From: Flavobacteria bacterium GWA2_35_26 | GTDB taxonomy: Bacteria > Bacteroidota > Bacteroidia > Flavobacteriales > Flavobacteriaceae | Assembly: GCA_001800905.1 (NCBI GenBank) | Contig: MGWH01000006.1 | Location: 62,001 to 126,000 of the forward strand | Direction: 5' to 3' | Length of the DNA: 64,000 bases | Part shown: in pieces, positions 36,422 through 45,846 of the stretch | Position numbering within the stretch: position 1 is the first letter of the stretch | How the letters are laid out: each line of letters opens with the position of its first letter | Translations under genes and position numbers: made by a program | The notes under the pieces: generated by a model | Told to the model about the DNA's origin: nothing | The model's database searches: none | What the model saw: the letters and a program-made list of their open reading frames with translations, nothing else

Positions 36422-37702
36422 TTAAAATGAACCTTTCATTTTGTCTTTAATAGCATCCAAACATAAATTATTGATACTTCCTTCGTGTGTGTGTTTCGTA
36501 GCTTTAGGAGATTGGAAGGTGCCGTTTTCCAACTGCTCAGCCACTGCTTTGTAAGCATCTCTAAACGGAACTCCAGCAACTACCATTTCGTTTAATGAAT
36601 CAACGGTAAATAGATAGTCGTATTTTTTATCGTCTAATATATGTTCTTTTACTGTAATGTCTTTTATGGCGAAAATGGCAATATCCAAACAAGCTTTTAA
36701 ATTTTGAATTGCTGGAAACAACCCTTCTTTTAGTAATTGTAAATCTCTATGATAACCACTTGGCAGGTTGTTTGTTATCAAAGTGATTTCATAAGGTAGG
36801 GCTTGAATTTTGTTGCATTTTCCACGAATCAATTCAAATACATCCGGATTTTTTTTATGTGGCATGATGCTTGAACCTGTGGTTAAATGCGATGGCAAAC
36901 TTATGAAATCAAAATTTTGACTCATATACAAACAGACGTCCATTGAAAATTTAGCCAATGTAGCGGCCACGCTACTCATAGCAAAGGCTACTGTTTTCTC
37001 CGCTTTTCCACGACTCATTTGAGCAGCAACAGCATTGAATTTCAAAGTTTCAAATTGCAATTCTTGAGTGGTAAACGTTCGGTTAATTGGAAAAGAACTT
37101 CCGTAACCGGCTGCTGAACCTAATGGATTTTGATCCACTACTTTTAAAGCAGCATTTAGCATTGTAATGTCGTCAATCAAACTTTCAGCATAAGCCGAAA
37201 ACCACATACCAAAAGAAGAAGGCATGGCGATTTGTAAATGCGTATACCCAGGCAGTAAAACATTTTGGTGCTTATCAGCCGATTCCATTAACAAATCAAA
37301 AAGCACTTTTACCTGTTCTTTTAATTCTTTGACAACGTCTTTAAGATACAAATGAACGTCAACTAATACTTGGTCGTTACGAGAACGAGCGGTATGTATT
37401 TTTTTACCAGCATCGCCCAATTTAACGGTTAATAGATACTCAATTTTTGAATGTACGTCTTCAAAACTATCTTCAATTTCAAACTTATCAGATTCTACGT
37501 CTTTAATGATTTCCTCCAAAGCTTTAACCAATGAAGTAGTTTCAATTTCAGTCAATAAACCAATTTGACCTAACATTTTAGCGTGAGCAATAGAACCCAA
37601 TGCATCGTATTTGGCTAAAACCAAATCCAATTCGCGGTCATTCCCAACTGTGAAATGTTCGATTTGTTTGTCGGTGGCAATTCCTTTTTCCCAAAGTTTC
37701 AT
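36422..37702 (-). CDS. argH: Argininosuccinate lyase
   Basis: 426 aa. DVHSKIEYLL, HTARSRNDQV, PGYTHLQIAMPSSFGMW and the fumarase/aspartase signature GSSIMPHKKNPD are present. It splits argininosuccinate to arginine and fumarate. Last gene of the arginine operon, 10 nt after argE; its own end is followed by the hairpin at 36379. Confidence 0.96.
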   Translation of the reverse strand: MKLWEKGIATDKQIEHFTVGNDRELDLVLAKYDALGSIAHAKMLGQIGLLTEIETTSLVKALEEIIKDVESDKFEIEDSFEDVHSKIEYLLTVKLGDAGKKIHTARSRNDQVLVDVHLYLKDVVKELKEQVKVLFDLLMESADKHQNVLLPGYTHLQIAMPSSFGMWFSAYAESLIDDITMLNAALKVVDQNPLGSAAGYGSSFPINRTFTTQELQFETLKFNAVAAQMSRGKAEKTVAFAMSSVAATLAKFSMDVCLYMSQNFDFISLPSHLTTGSSIMPHKKNPDVFELIRGKCNKIQALPYEITLITNNLPSGYHRDLQLLKEGLFPAIQNLKACLDIAIFAIKDITVKEHILDDKKYDYLFTVDSLNEMVVAGVPFRDAYKAVAEQLENGTFQSPKATKHTHEGSINNLCLDAIKDKMKGSF

Positions 37703-37712
37703 AGTTCGTATT

Positions 37713-38783
37713 TTATTTTTTGAAGAAATCAGTTAGAATTTTGATGTACAACTGAATACCTTCTTCTATTTCGTTAATATATATAAATTCATCAGCCGAG
37801 TGGGAGCGAAGCGTTTCTCCTGGTCCTAATTTTAAGGATTGACAACTCAATACCGATTGATCCGAAAGGGTTGGCGAACCATAAGTAGTTCTTCCTAATG
37901 CAATTCCAGCTTGTACTAAACCGTGTTGTAACGGAATAGATGAAGCATTCAAGTGCATCGACCTCGGATTCACTTCTGCAGTAACATGACTTTTTACCGT
38001 AGCTAAAATTTCGGTATTGCTATAACAATCATTCACTCGAATATCGACAACCAAATGACATTCGGCAGGGACTACATTGTGTTGCTTTCCAGTAGTCACT
38101 TGAGTTACAGTCATTTTTACTGGACCTAAAACATCTGATATTTTTTCAAATTGATAGGTTTTAAACCAATCAATTACATTCATTGCGTTGTAAATTGGAT
38201 TATCTTCATTTTGATGTGCTGCATGACTAGCAGTTCCTTTGACAACAACATCTAAAACTAATAACCCTTTTTCGGCTATAGCCAATTGCATTAAAGTTGG
38301 TTCGCCAACAATCGCACAATCCAATTCGGGTAAGTGTTGTAAAACACTATTCAAACCCTTTTTACCACTGCTTTCTTCTTCTGCAGAAGCCACCATAACC
38401 ATATTGTATGGTAAGTTTTCTTGGTGGTAAAAGTGAACAAAAGTTGCTAATAGTGAAACCAAGCAGCCCCCGGCATCATTACTTCCTAATCCAAATAATT
38501 TACCCTCTTTTTCAATGGCTTTAAATGGGTCATTCGTATAACCTTGATTGGGTTTGACGGTATCATGATGCGAATTCAATAATAGCGTTGGTTTGCTTTT
38601 GTCAAAATGGTGATTGAATGCCCAAACATTATTGTTCTCTCTTTGAAACGGAATCCCATTTTGGGTAAACCAAGACTCAATTAAAAGTGCCGTTTGATCT
38701 TCTTCACTGGAAAAGGAAGGGGTTTCAATAAGCGCTTTTAATAAGGCAATAGCTTCTTGTGTAAGGATTTCTATGGTTTTCAT
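37713..38783 (-). CDS. argE: M20-family deacylase of the arginine pathway
   Basis: 356 aa. The M20 metallopeptidase ligands are seen in NSHHDTVKP, GSNDAGGCLVS, AEEESSGK and VGEPT; the dimerisation domain starts KGLLVLDVVVKGTASHAAH. In this cluster its substrate should be an N-acyl-citrulline, because the transcarbamylase acts on acylated ornithine; N-succinylcitrulline is predicted. It overlaps argB by 4 nt. The assignment rests on operon position; M20 enzymes vary widely in substrate. Confidence 0.85.
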   Translation of the reverse strand: MKTIEILTQEAIALLKALIETPSFSSEEDQTALLIESWFTQNGIPFQRENNNVWAFNHHFDKSKPTLLLNSHHDTVKPNQGYTNDPFKAIEKEGKLFGLGSNDAGGCLVSLLATFVHFYHQENLPYNMVMVASAEEESSGKKGLNSVLQHLPELDCAIVGEPTLMQLAIAEKGLLVLDVVVKGTASHAAHQNEDNPIYNAMNVIDWFKTYQFEKISDVLGPVKMTVTQVTTGKQHNVVPAECHLVVDIRVNDCYSNTEILATVKSHVTAEVNPRSMHLNASSIPLQHGLVQAGIALGRTTYGSPTLSDQSVLSCQSLKLGPGETLRSHSADEFIYINEIEEGIQLYIKILTDFFKK

Positions 38784-39565
38784 AACGTAATTGTCGTATA
38801 AGTAGCCGTTTTGTTTTGTAACATACGGTGGTGTCCAATTTTAATTTGTTTCACTCCTTTGGATAAACTATTGAAACAGTTGTCTAATTTAGGAATCATT
38901 CCGGAATGAATAGCTTCCTTCGCTTTTAATTTGGCATACAAATCAGGATTGATTGCTTCAATCACCGAAGTGTCATCTTCAGCATCAAATAAAACGCCTG
39001 GTTTTTCAAAACAATAGGTGAGTGTTACATCATAATCTGAAGATAAAGCTATCGCTATTTCACTAGCAATAGTATCGGCATTCGTATTTAATAACTGACC
39101 TTTTCCGTCGTGTGTAATGGCGCAAAATACTGGTGTAATTCCAGTTTCCAATAAATTAGATAACAAACTCGTATTCACTTTTTTTACATCGCCTACAAAA
39201 CCGTAGTCAATCGTAGGATGATTTCGTTTTTCTGAAAGAATTAAATTTCCATCTGCTCCCGAAAATCCGATTGCATTGGAGCCGTTGGCTTGTAATTGCG
39301 CCACGACTTCTTTATTAATTTGACCTGCATAAACGCCAACCACCACTTCAAGCATTTTGGCATCGGTGATTCTACGGCCATCAATCATTTGCGGAACTAA
39401 TCCCATGCTTTGGGCTAATTTAGTAGCTGATTTTCCGCCACCATGTACTAAAATGGTATTGCCTTCCAAAGCAGAAAAATCAGCTAAAAACGATGTTAAT
39501 TCTGCAGGATTATCAATAATATTCCCACCAATTTTGATAATGGCTACCGATTGTTTATTTCCCAT
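38780..39565 (-). CDS. argB: N-acylglutamate kinase
   Basis: 261 aa amino acid kinase. VAIIKIGGNIIDN and ILVHGGGKSATKLAQ bind ATP and substrate; IGFSGADGNLI and LLNTNADTIASEIA follow. It phosphorylates N-acylglutamate. ArgB is normally called acetylglutamate kinase; here N-succinylglutamate is the more likely substrate. It overlaps the transcarbamylase gene by 11 nt and argE by 4 nt. Confidence 0.92.
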   Translation of the reverse strand: MGNKQSVAIIKIGGNIIDNPAELTSFLADFSALEGNTILVHGGGKSATKLAQSMGLVPQMIDGRRITDAKMLEVVVGVYAGQINKEVVAQLQANGSNAIGFSGADGNLILSEKRNHPTIDYGFVGDVKKVNTSLLSNLLETGITPVFCAITHDGKGQLLNTNADTIASEIAIALSSDYDVTLTYCFEKPGVLFDAEDDTSVIEAINPDLYAKLKAKEAIHSGMIPKLDNCFNSLSKGVKQIKIGHHRMLQNKTATYTTITL

Positions 39566-40502
39566 CTTTCAATATTTTTTGCAAAACCAATTGCGCTGCA
39601 TACGTACGATTGTTGGCTTGTTCAATTACAACTGAATTAACGCTATCAATTACTTCGTCTGCTACAATAACGTTACGTCTTACTGGCAAACAGTGCATGA
39701 ATTTCGCATTATTAGTCAGCTTCATTTTAGCTGCTGTAACGGTCCAGTTAGGATCTAGATTAGTCACTTTGCCATATTCCTTGTAATTACTCCAGTTTTT
39801 AGTGTAAATAAAATCGGCATTTTCAAAGGCTTTGTTTTGATCGTATTCAATTTTCGAATCTTTCGTGATTTCCGGATTCAATTCGTAACCTTCTGGATGG
39901 GCAATCACAAAATCAGCCTCCTGTAATTGCATCATTTGAACAAACGAATTCGCAACGGCTTGAGGTAACGCTTTTGGATGTGGCGCCCAAGACAAAACTA
40001 CCTTTGGACGGTGCGCTGTTTTGTGCTCTTCCATAGTGATGGCATCTGCCAACGATTGTAATGGGTGCCCCGTAGCACTTTCCATGTTTACAATAGGCAC
40101 TGTTGCATATTTCAAAAATCCCGACAATACGGTTTCGGCATTGTCTTTTTCTTTGTCGGTCAATCCTGCGAAAGCTCTAATCGCAATGATATCACAATAT
40201 TGTGAAACGACTTGCGCTGCTTCTTTGATGTGTTCCGAAGCACCTTGATTCATCACCGCTCCATCTTCAAATTCAAGTGTCCAACCTTCGTTGGTAAAAT
40301 TCATGACCATTACATTCATGCCTAAGTTTAATGCTGCTTTTTGTGTACTTAAACGCGTTCGTAAACTCGGGTTAAAGAACAACATGCCTAAGGTTTTATT
40401 TTCGCCTAAAGATTTATGTTGCAATGGATTTTTTTTGATAGCAATCGCTTCTTTTACCCATTCTTGTAGTGAATCTATTTCTTGTATGTTGATGTAATTC
40501 AT
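39555..40502 (-). CDS. argF': N-acylornithine carbamoyltransferase, probably succinyl-specific
   Basis: 315 aa. Carbamoyl-phosphate binding FFNPSLRTRLSTQKA (the usual STRTR is SLRTR), ESATGHPLQSLADAI and HCLPVRR are clear. The block LNLGMNVMVMN...EGWTLEFEDG is found in the acylornithine enzymes, not in ordinary ornithine carbamoyltransferases. In NQGASEHIKEA, Ser89 occupies the position of Glu92 in Xanthomonas N-acetylornithine carbamoyltransferase and Pro90 in the Bacteroides fragilis N-succinylornithine enzyme. Glu there gives acetyl specificity; Pro, Ser, Ala or Val give succinyl specificity. Confidence 0.9.
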   Translation of the reverse strand: MNYINIQEIDSLQEWVKEAIAIKKNPLQHKSLGENKTLGMLFFNPSLRTRLSTQKAALNLGMNVMVMNFTNEGWTLEFEDGAVMNQGASEHIKEAAQVVSQYCDIIAIRAFAGLTDKEKDNAETVLSGFLKYATVPIVNMESATGHPLQSLADAITMEEHKTAHRPKVVLSWAPHPKALPQAVANSFVQMMQLQEADFVIAHPEGYELNPEITKDSKIEYDQNKAFENADFIYTKNWSNYKEYGKVTNLDPNWTVTAAKMKLTNNAKFMHCLPVRRNVIVADEVIDSVNSVVIEQANNRTYAAQLVLQKILKDGK

Positions 40503-40559
40503 AACTTTAAGTGTATTAGTTTATTCGCATCACCAATAAAGGTGGCTGATTGTTTCTTC

Positions 40560-41330
40560 TTATTTAATCTTCGTAAATGGTATTTTGTTGTCTAAAGCAT
40601 TTAAAATAAAATTATCTTCTAATCCATTGACAATCCAAGTTTCAATGTTGGCTGCTTTGGCTATAGCCGCCGAATCAATTTTAGACTGCATTCCGCCTGT
40701 TCCATGAGAGGATTTAGCCTCTCCAATTTCGTTTTCCAAAGTTTGTAAATCGGTTACCAAACGAATCGTCTCCGGATTCGGATCTTTAAACGATGCTTTA
40801 GTATAAATTCCGTTGGTATTAGTTGCTATAATCAATAGATCTACATCCAATAATACGGCAGTCAAAGCCGCTAATTTATCGTTATCTCCAAATTTGATCT
40901 CATCTGTTGAAACCGTATCATTCTCATTGATAATGGGGATGTAACTGTTTTTAACCAACACATCAATCGTGTTGACAATATTAATTTTGGTTTCGGTTTT
41001 TTCAAAATCAGAATACGAAAGCAAACATTGTGAGGTATGCAATCCAAGATCGCTGAAATTCTCATGAAAAATACGCATTAAGTGTGGTTGTCCAATAGAA
41101 GCCAAAGCTTGTTTGACAAAAATTTCGTTGTCAGGCGCTTCTAATTTCACAAACTGTTTCGCTGCAGCAATTGCCCCCGAACTCACAATGACAAATTCGT
41201 AATCGTCTTTCAATGCGGCAATTTGCATCCCAATGTCCTCAATCTTTCCTCTCGAAATATGATTGGTTTCTTTGGTGAGCGTATTGCTTCCAATTTTTAG
41301 TAATATTCTTTTTTTACCTGATTTGTCCAT
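40560..41330 (-). CDS. proB: Glutamate 5-kinase lacking the PUA domain
   Basis: 256 aa, against about 367 in E. coli. Only the amino acid kinase domain is present (KRILLKIGSNTLT, VSSGAIAAAK, INENDTVSTDEIKFGDND, GTGGMQSKIDSA); the C-terminal PUA domain is absent. It makes glutamyl 5-phosphate for proline. Its start overlaps proA by 17 nt. The downstream gap of 57 nt before the transcarbamylase gene is the largest inside the operon and contains a weak CACC/GGTG hairpin. Confidence 0.93.
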   Translation of the reverse strand: MDKSGKKRILLKIGSNTLTKETNHISRGKIEDIGMQIAALKDDYEFVIVSSGAIAAAKQFVKLEAPDNEIFVKQALASIGQPHLMRIFHENFSDLGLHTSQCLLSYSDFEKTETKINIVNTIDVLVKNSYIPIINENDTVSTDEIKFGDNDKLAALTAVLLDVDLLIIATNTNGIYTKASFKDPNPETIRLVTDLQTLENEIGEAKSSHGTGGMQSKIDSAAIAKAANIETWIVNGLEDNFILNALDNKIPFTKIK

Positions 41331-42510
41331 CTCCGTATATGTACCATTTGTTTGTCACCAAATGCTGTAAGCCAATTGGGCCGCGTTGGTGTAATTTATC
41401 TGTGCTAATCGCTAATTCGCCTCCTAATCCAAATTGACCTCCATCTGTAAATCGGGTAGAGGTATTGTGATAAACGGCTGCCGTGTCTACATTATCCATG
41501 AATTCTTGAGCAGTAACTTCGTTTTCTGTAATGATGGACGCTGAATGCCCACCGCAATACTGATTGATTTTAGCAATTGCTTCTTGGTCGGAATTGACTG
41601 TGCCAATTACAATTTTGTAATCCAAAAACTCTTCGTACCAAATTAAATCCGATTCAATTTGAGGAATACTAGTTGTGTCAGCTACTTTTTGGTCACCCAA
41701 AACCGTTACGTTGTGTTCTAGTAATTGGTTTACTATTTGTTGAGCAAATGTCTCCCAATGATCCAAATTGGTATCAATTAGCACTTTATCCAAAGCATTG
41801 CAGACCGAAATATTAGATGTTTTTCCATTAATGATAATATCCATTGCTTTTTGCAAATCCGCTTCTTGATTGACATATACAAAATTATTCCCACGACCAC
41901 TTATAATTACAGGGCAGGTGGCGTGTTGCTTTACAAAAGCTATTAATTGTTCGCCGCCACGAGGAACTATTAAGTCCACACGCTGTGTTGGTTTTTCAAG
42001 GAAAGCTTGGGTTTCGTTTCGGTTGTAATTTAAATATTCCACCCAGTTGACATCAACTTCGTTTTCTTTTAAGGCTTGGTGCCAAAGGGCAACTATTTTC
42101 AAATTAGAAAGCAAAGATTCTTTTCCGCCTTTCAATAAAATTTTATTTCCCGATTTAAAAGCAATTCCACCTGCTTCCACCGTAACATCAGGACGTGATT
42201 CGTAAATAATCATTACTGTACCAAAAGCAGCGGTTTTGTTGGTGATTTTCATTCCTTTTTCATGAACAAAATGAAAACGTTCTACTCCAATAGGATCTTC
42301 TTGGCTTGCCAATTGTTGCATCGATAAAATCATTCCGTCAATTTTAGCATCGTCCACCAAAAGGCGTTTTTCCATTGCTAAATCGGCTCCAGAATAATTA
42401 TCCAAGTCTTGTTTATTTATGCTTTTAAGACTGGCTCTTTCTTCTTCTAGAAGCGTGGCCATTCGGCTTAAAACCGCATTTCGTTTTGCTATTGAAAGTA
42501 GGGTGCTCAT
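41314..42510 (-). CDS. proA: Glutamate-5-semialdehyde dehydrogenase
   Basis: 398 aa. VMIIYESRPDVTVEAGGIAFKSGN, KGGKES and the catalytic Cys in SNISVCNALDKVL identify ProA; FGLGGELAISTDKLHQRGPIGL is the conserved C-terminal block. It reduces glutamyl phosphate from ProB to glutamate semialdehyde. It sits between argD and proB, 4 nt after argD. Confidence 0.95.
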   Translation of the reverse strand: MSTLLSIAKRNAVLSRMATLLEEERASLKSINKQDLDNYSGADLAMEKRLLVDDAKIDGMILSMQQLASQEDPIGVERFHFVHEKGMKITNKTAAFGTVMIIYESRPDVTVEAGGIAFKSGNKILLKGGKESLLSNLKIVALWHQALKENEVDVNWVEYLNYNRNETQAFLEKPTQRVDLIVPRGGEQLIAFVKQHATCPVIISGRGNNFVYVNQEADLQKAMDIIINGKTSNISVCNALDKVLIDTNLDHWETFAQQIVNQLLEHNVTVLGDQKVADTTSIPQIESDLIWYEEFLDYKIVIGTVNSDQEAIAKINQYCGGHSASIITENEVTAQEFMDNVDTAAVYHNTSTRFTDGGQFGLGGELAISTDKLHQRGPIGLQHLVTNKWYIYGDGQIR

Positions 42511-42514
42511 GAAA

Positions 42515-43654
42515 TTAAGATTGAATTTCTTGTAACGATTCTTTTAAAGCAATGATGAAAGTATCTATTCCTTTTGTGTTGATTGTCAGTGGCGGAAGGA
42601 TTCGTAATAGATTTTTGTTATTGGCGTTTCCAGTGAAAATATGCTTGTCAATAATCATCTTTTTTCGAAGCTCATTGATTTCAAAATCAAATTCCACTCC
42701 CAGCATCAATCCTTTTCCTTTTACTTTTTTTACTTCTGGAACTTGTTTGATGGCGTTTAAGAAATACGCATATACTTCGTTCACATTGTCCATTAATTTT
42801 TGGTCTTTTATTACATCCAAAACGGCAATTCCCGCGGCACAAGCTAAATGACTTCCGCCAAAAGTAGTTCCTAATAAACCATAACTCGCTTTGAATTTAG
42901 GCGAGATTAAAATACCTCCAATAGGGAAGCCGTTCCCCATTCCTTTGGCCAAACAAATAATATCGGCTTTGATATTGTGGTGCTGATGGGCAAAGAATTT
43001 TCCAGTTCTTCCGTAACCCGACTGTACTTCGTCTAGGATTAAAACTACTTCATATTGTGCGCAAATTTTCTCTAAGTCTTGGAAGAATTGAGTTGTTCCT
43101 TCGTCCAATCCACCCACGCCTTGAATTCCTTCAATAATCACACAGCATACATCGCCTTTTTTCAATTCGGTTTCAACCAATTCAATTTGGTTTAATGGCA
43201 AAAAGGTAACTATTTGTTGCGCGTTCAGTGGCGCTATAATTTTTTTGTTATCGGTTACAGCAACAGCTGCCGAAGTTCTTCCGTGGAAGGAGTTATCAAA
43301 AGCAATTACACGTGATTTGTTGTTGTGAAAAGAAGCTAATTTGAGCGCATTCTCATTGGCTTCGGCCCCAGAACTACATAAAAACAAACTGTAGTCTTCG
43401 TAACCTGATAATTTTCCTAGCTTTTCAGCTAGTTCAACTTGTAATGGGTTTTGAATGGCATTGGAATAAAACCCAATAGCATCCAATTGTTCTTTCAATT
43501 TACTCACATAATAGGGGTGGGTATGGCCAATTGAAATTACGCCGTGACCACTATATAAATCTAGGTAATCAACACCATTAGCATCTGTAATAGTGCAATC
43601 CACCGCTTTTACTGGGGTGATATTGTATAAAGGATAAACGTCAAATAAATTCAT
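42515..43654 (-). CDS. argD: N-acylornithine aminotransferase
   Basis: 379 aa class III PLP enzyme. LCSSGAEANENALKLA, FDNSFHGRTSAAVAVT, ILDEVQSGYGRTG and the PLP Lys in CLAKGMGNGFPIGG are all present, with FGGSHLACAAG. It interconverts N-acylglutamate semialdehyde and N-acylornithine; in this operon the acyl group is probably succinyl. In line between argC and proA. Confidence 0.93.
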   Translation of the reverse strand: MNLFDVYPLYNITPVKAVDCTITDANGVDYLDLYSGHGVISIGHTHPYYVSKLKEQLDAIGFYSNAIQNPLQVELAEKLGKLSGYEDYSLFLCSSGAEANENALKLASFHNNKSRVIAFDNSFHGRTSAAVAVTDNKKIIAPLNAQQIVTFLPLNQIELVETELKKGDVCCVIIEGIQGVGGLDEGTTQFFQDLEKICAQYEVVLILDEVQSGYGRTGKFFAHQHHNIKADIICLAKGMGNGFPIGGILISPKFKASYGLLGTTFGGSHLACAAGIAVLDVIKDQKLMDNVNEVYAYFLNAIKQVPEVKKVKGKGLMLGVEFDFEINELRKKMIIDKHIFTGNANNKNLLRILPPLTINTKGIDTFIIALKESLQEIQS

Positions 43655-43675
43655 TTTTCGATTTGTTAATTTTTT

Positions 43676-44653
43676 TTAAAATCCACACGGCTTTAAATGC
43701 AATCCTGTGGTTTCGTCTAAGCCAAATAACAAGTTCATATTTTGAATCGCTTGTCCTGAGGCTCCTTTGGTTAAATTGTCAATTACTGAAGTGATTAAAA
43801 GCCGGTTTCCTTTTTTCATTAAGCTGATAATACACTTATTAGTTTGTACAACTTGCTTCATGTTGATGTTAGTAGTGGTAATCGTTACAAAAGGTTGATC
43901 TGCATAATACGTCTCGTATTTGGCAACAATGTCTTCCAAACTATCAGAAACAGTAGTGTATAAAGTCGCGAAAATGCCTCTAGCGAAATCCCCTCTGTTG
44001 GGAACAAATAGCAACTCGTTTGGATAACCCTCCTGCAATTGTTGAATGCTTTGATTGATTTCGCCTAAATGTTGGTGTTCAAAAGCTTTGTAATGCGACA
44101 TATTGTTGTTTCTCCAACTGAAATGTGTCGTTTCAGAAGGACTAACTCCAGCTCCTGTGCTTCCAGTGGTTGCGTTGATGTGAACATCATCGTTGAGTAA
44201 TCCATTTTTGGCCAATGGCAATAAAGCCAATTGAATTGCTGTAGCAAAACAACCTGGGTTAGCGATATAATTTGCAGATTGAATGGCAGTTTTGTTTAAT
44301 TCCGGCAAACCATAAACAAACTGCTTTCCATCAAATTCAGCGTCTTTAGTCAGTCTAAAATCGTTTCCTAAATCGATGATTTTAGTATCCTTTGAAAATT
44401 GGTGCTGTTCTAAATATGCTTTTGATTTTCCATGACCCAAACACAAGAAAACCACATTAACGTTAGGTTTGACTTGATCAGTAAAATTCATTTCAATATC
44501 ACCCATCAAATCGTGATGCGCAATGTATAAGGGTTTGCCAGCATTAGTTGTACTGTAAACAAAATCTAAAGTCGCATTAGGGTGAAACATCAAAATCCGG
44601 ATGAGTTCGCCAGCCGTATAGCCTGAACCGCCAATTATTCCAACTCTAATCAT
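43676..44653 (-). CDS. argC: N-acyl-gamma-glutamyl-phosphate reductase
   Basis: 325 aa. The NADP-binding start is VGIIGGSGYTAGELIRIL; the catalytic Cys is in YIANPGCFATAIQL; ATTGSTGAGVSPSE and VPNRGDFARGI follow. It reduces the acyl-glutamyl phosphate made by ArgB. Its start overlaps argG by 8 nt. Confidence 0.95.
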   Translation of the reverse strand: MIRVGIIGGSGYTAGELIRILMFHPNATLDFVYSTTNAGKPLYIAHHDLMGDIEMNFTDQVKPNVNVVFLCLGHGKSKAYLEQHQFSKDTKIIDLGNDFRLTKDAEFDGKQFVYGLPELNKTAIQSANYIANPGCFATAIQLALLPLAKNGLLNDDVHINATTGSTGAGVSPSETTHFSWRNNNMSHYKAFEHQHLGEINQSIQQLQEGYPNELLFVPNRGDFARGIFATLYTTVSDSLEDIVAKYETYYADQPFVTITTTNINMKQVVQTNKCIISLMKKGNRLLITSVIDNLTKGASGQAIQNMNLLFGLDETTGLHLKPCGF

Positions 44654-45839
44654 GACTCAGTTGATTTACAGATGAAAATATATTTTGTGCATTGCCTAAT
44701 ATTTTAATGAATCCTTTGGCATCCTCTGAAGTCCAAGCATTATTCATTTCACCATATTGTCCAAATCCGGTGTTCATCAAATCGTTTTTAGATTCAATTC
44801 CGTCTAATGAAAAATGATAGGGTTTTAAGGTTACCGTTACCGTTCCATTCACTGTTTTTTGAGTGTCTTCCAAGAAAGTTTCAATATTTCGCATCACAGG
44901 ATCTAGGAATTGTCCTTCGTGGAATAACATGCCATACCAGTTGCCTAATTGTTCTTTCCAATATTGTTGCCATTTACCCAAAGTATGTTTCTCTAGCAAA
45001 TGATGTGCTTTGATGATGATTAGTGGAGCAGCGGCTTCAAAACCAACTCTTCCTTTGATTCCAATGATTGTGTCTCCAACATGAATGTCTCTACCGATTG
45101 CATAGGCATTCGCCAATTTTTCTAAAATCACAATGTTGTTTGGAGGCGTATTTTTTTTGCCATTTACGGCAACTAATTGTCCTTCGTGGAATTCTAAAGC
45201 TACTTTCTCTTCCCCTTGTTTTTGCAATTGAGAAGGGTAGGCCTCGCTTGGTAATGCTTCATGCGAAGTTAGGGTTTCTTTTCCGCCTACACTGGTACCC
45301 CAAAGTCCTTTGTTGATAGAGTATTGTGCTTTTTCCCAAGAATAGTGCACGCCGTTTTTAGCCAAATAATCCACCTCTTCTTGACGAGATAATTTTAAAT
45401 CACGAATAGGAGTAATGATTTCAATTTCTGGAGCGATGGTTTGGAAAATCAAATCAAAACGAATTTGATCGTTTCCAGCACCAGTACTTCCGTGTGCAAT
45501 AGCACTGGCACCAACAGATTTTGCATATTTAATAGCTTCAATAGCTTGAAAAACACGTTCTGCGCTCACAGAAAGAGGGTAGGTGTTGTTTTTCAATACG
45601 TTACCATAAATTAAATATTTAATCGCTTTATCATAGTATTTGTCTAAAATAGTAAGGTTAGCGTGTTGCGCGCTGCCCAATTCATAAGCTCTCTCTTCGA
45701 TTGCTTGTAGCTCTTCGTCATCAAATCCACCCGTATTGATTAATATAGTATGAACTTCGTATCCTTTTTCGTTTTTCAAATATTTTAGGCAATACGAGGT
45801 GTCTAATCCACCGCTATAGGCTAATACAACTTTTTTCAT
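44646..45839 (-). CDS. argG: Argininosuccinate synthase
   Basis: 397 aa. N-type ATP pyrophosphatase loop AYSGGLDTSYC (7-17), AHGSTGAGNDQIRF and LWGTSVGGKETL. It joins citrulline and aspartate. In most bacteria argG sits next to argH; here they are at opposite ends of the operon. It follows the acyltransferase gene by 7 nt and overlaps argC. Confidence 0.95.
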   Translation of the reverse strand: MKKVVLAYSGGLDTSYCLKYLKNEKGYEVHTILINTGGFDDEELQAIEERAYELGSAQHANLTILDKYYDKAIKYLIYGNVLKNNTYPLSVSAERVFQAIEAIKYAKSVGASAIAHGSTGAGNDQIRFDLIFQTIAPEIEIITPIRDLKLSRQEEVDYLAKNGVHYSWEKAQYSINKGLWGTSVGGKETLTSHEALPSEAYPSQLQKQGEEKVALEFHEGQLVAVNGKKNTPPNNIVILEKLANAYAIGRDIHVGDTIIGIKGRVGFEAAAPLIIIKAHHLLEKHTLGKWQQYWKEQLGNWYGMLFHEGQFLDPVMRNIETFLEDTQKTVNGTVTVTLKPYHFSLDGIESKNDLMNTGFGQYGEMNNAWTSEDAKGFIKILGNAQNIFSSVNQLSHD

Positions 45840-45846
45840 GGTATAA

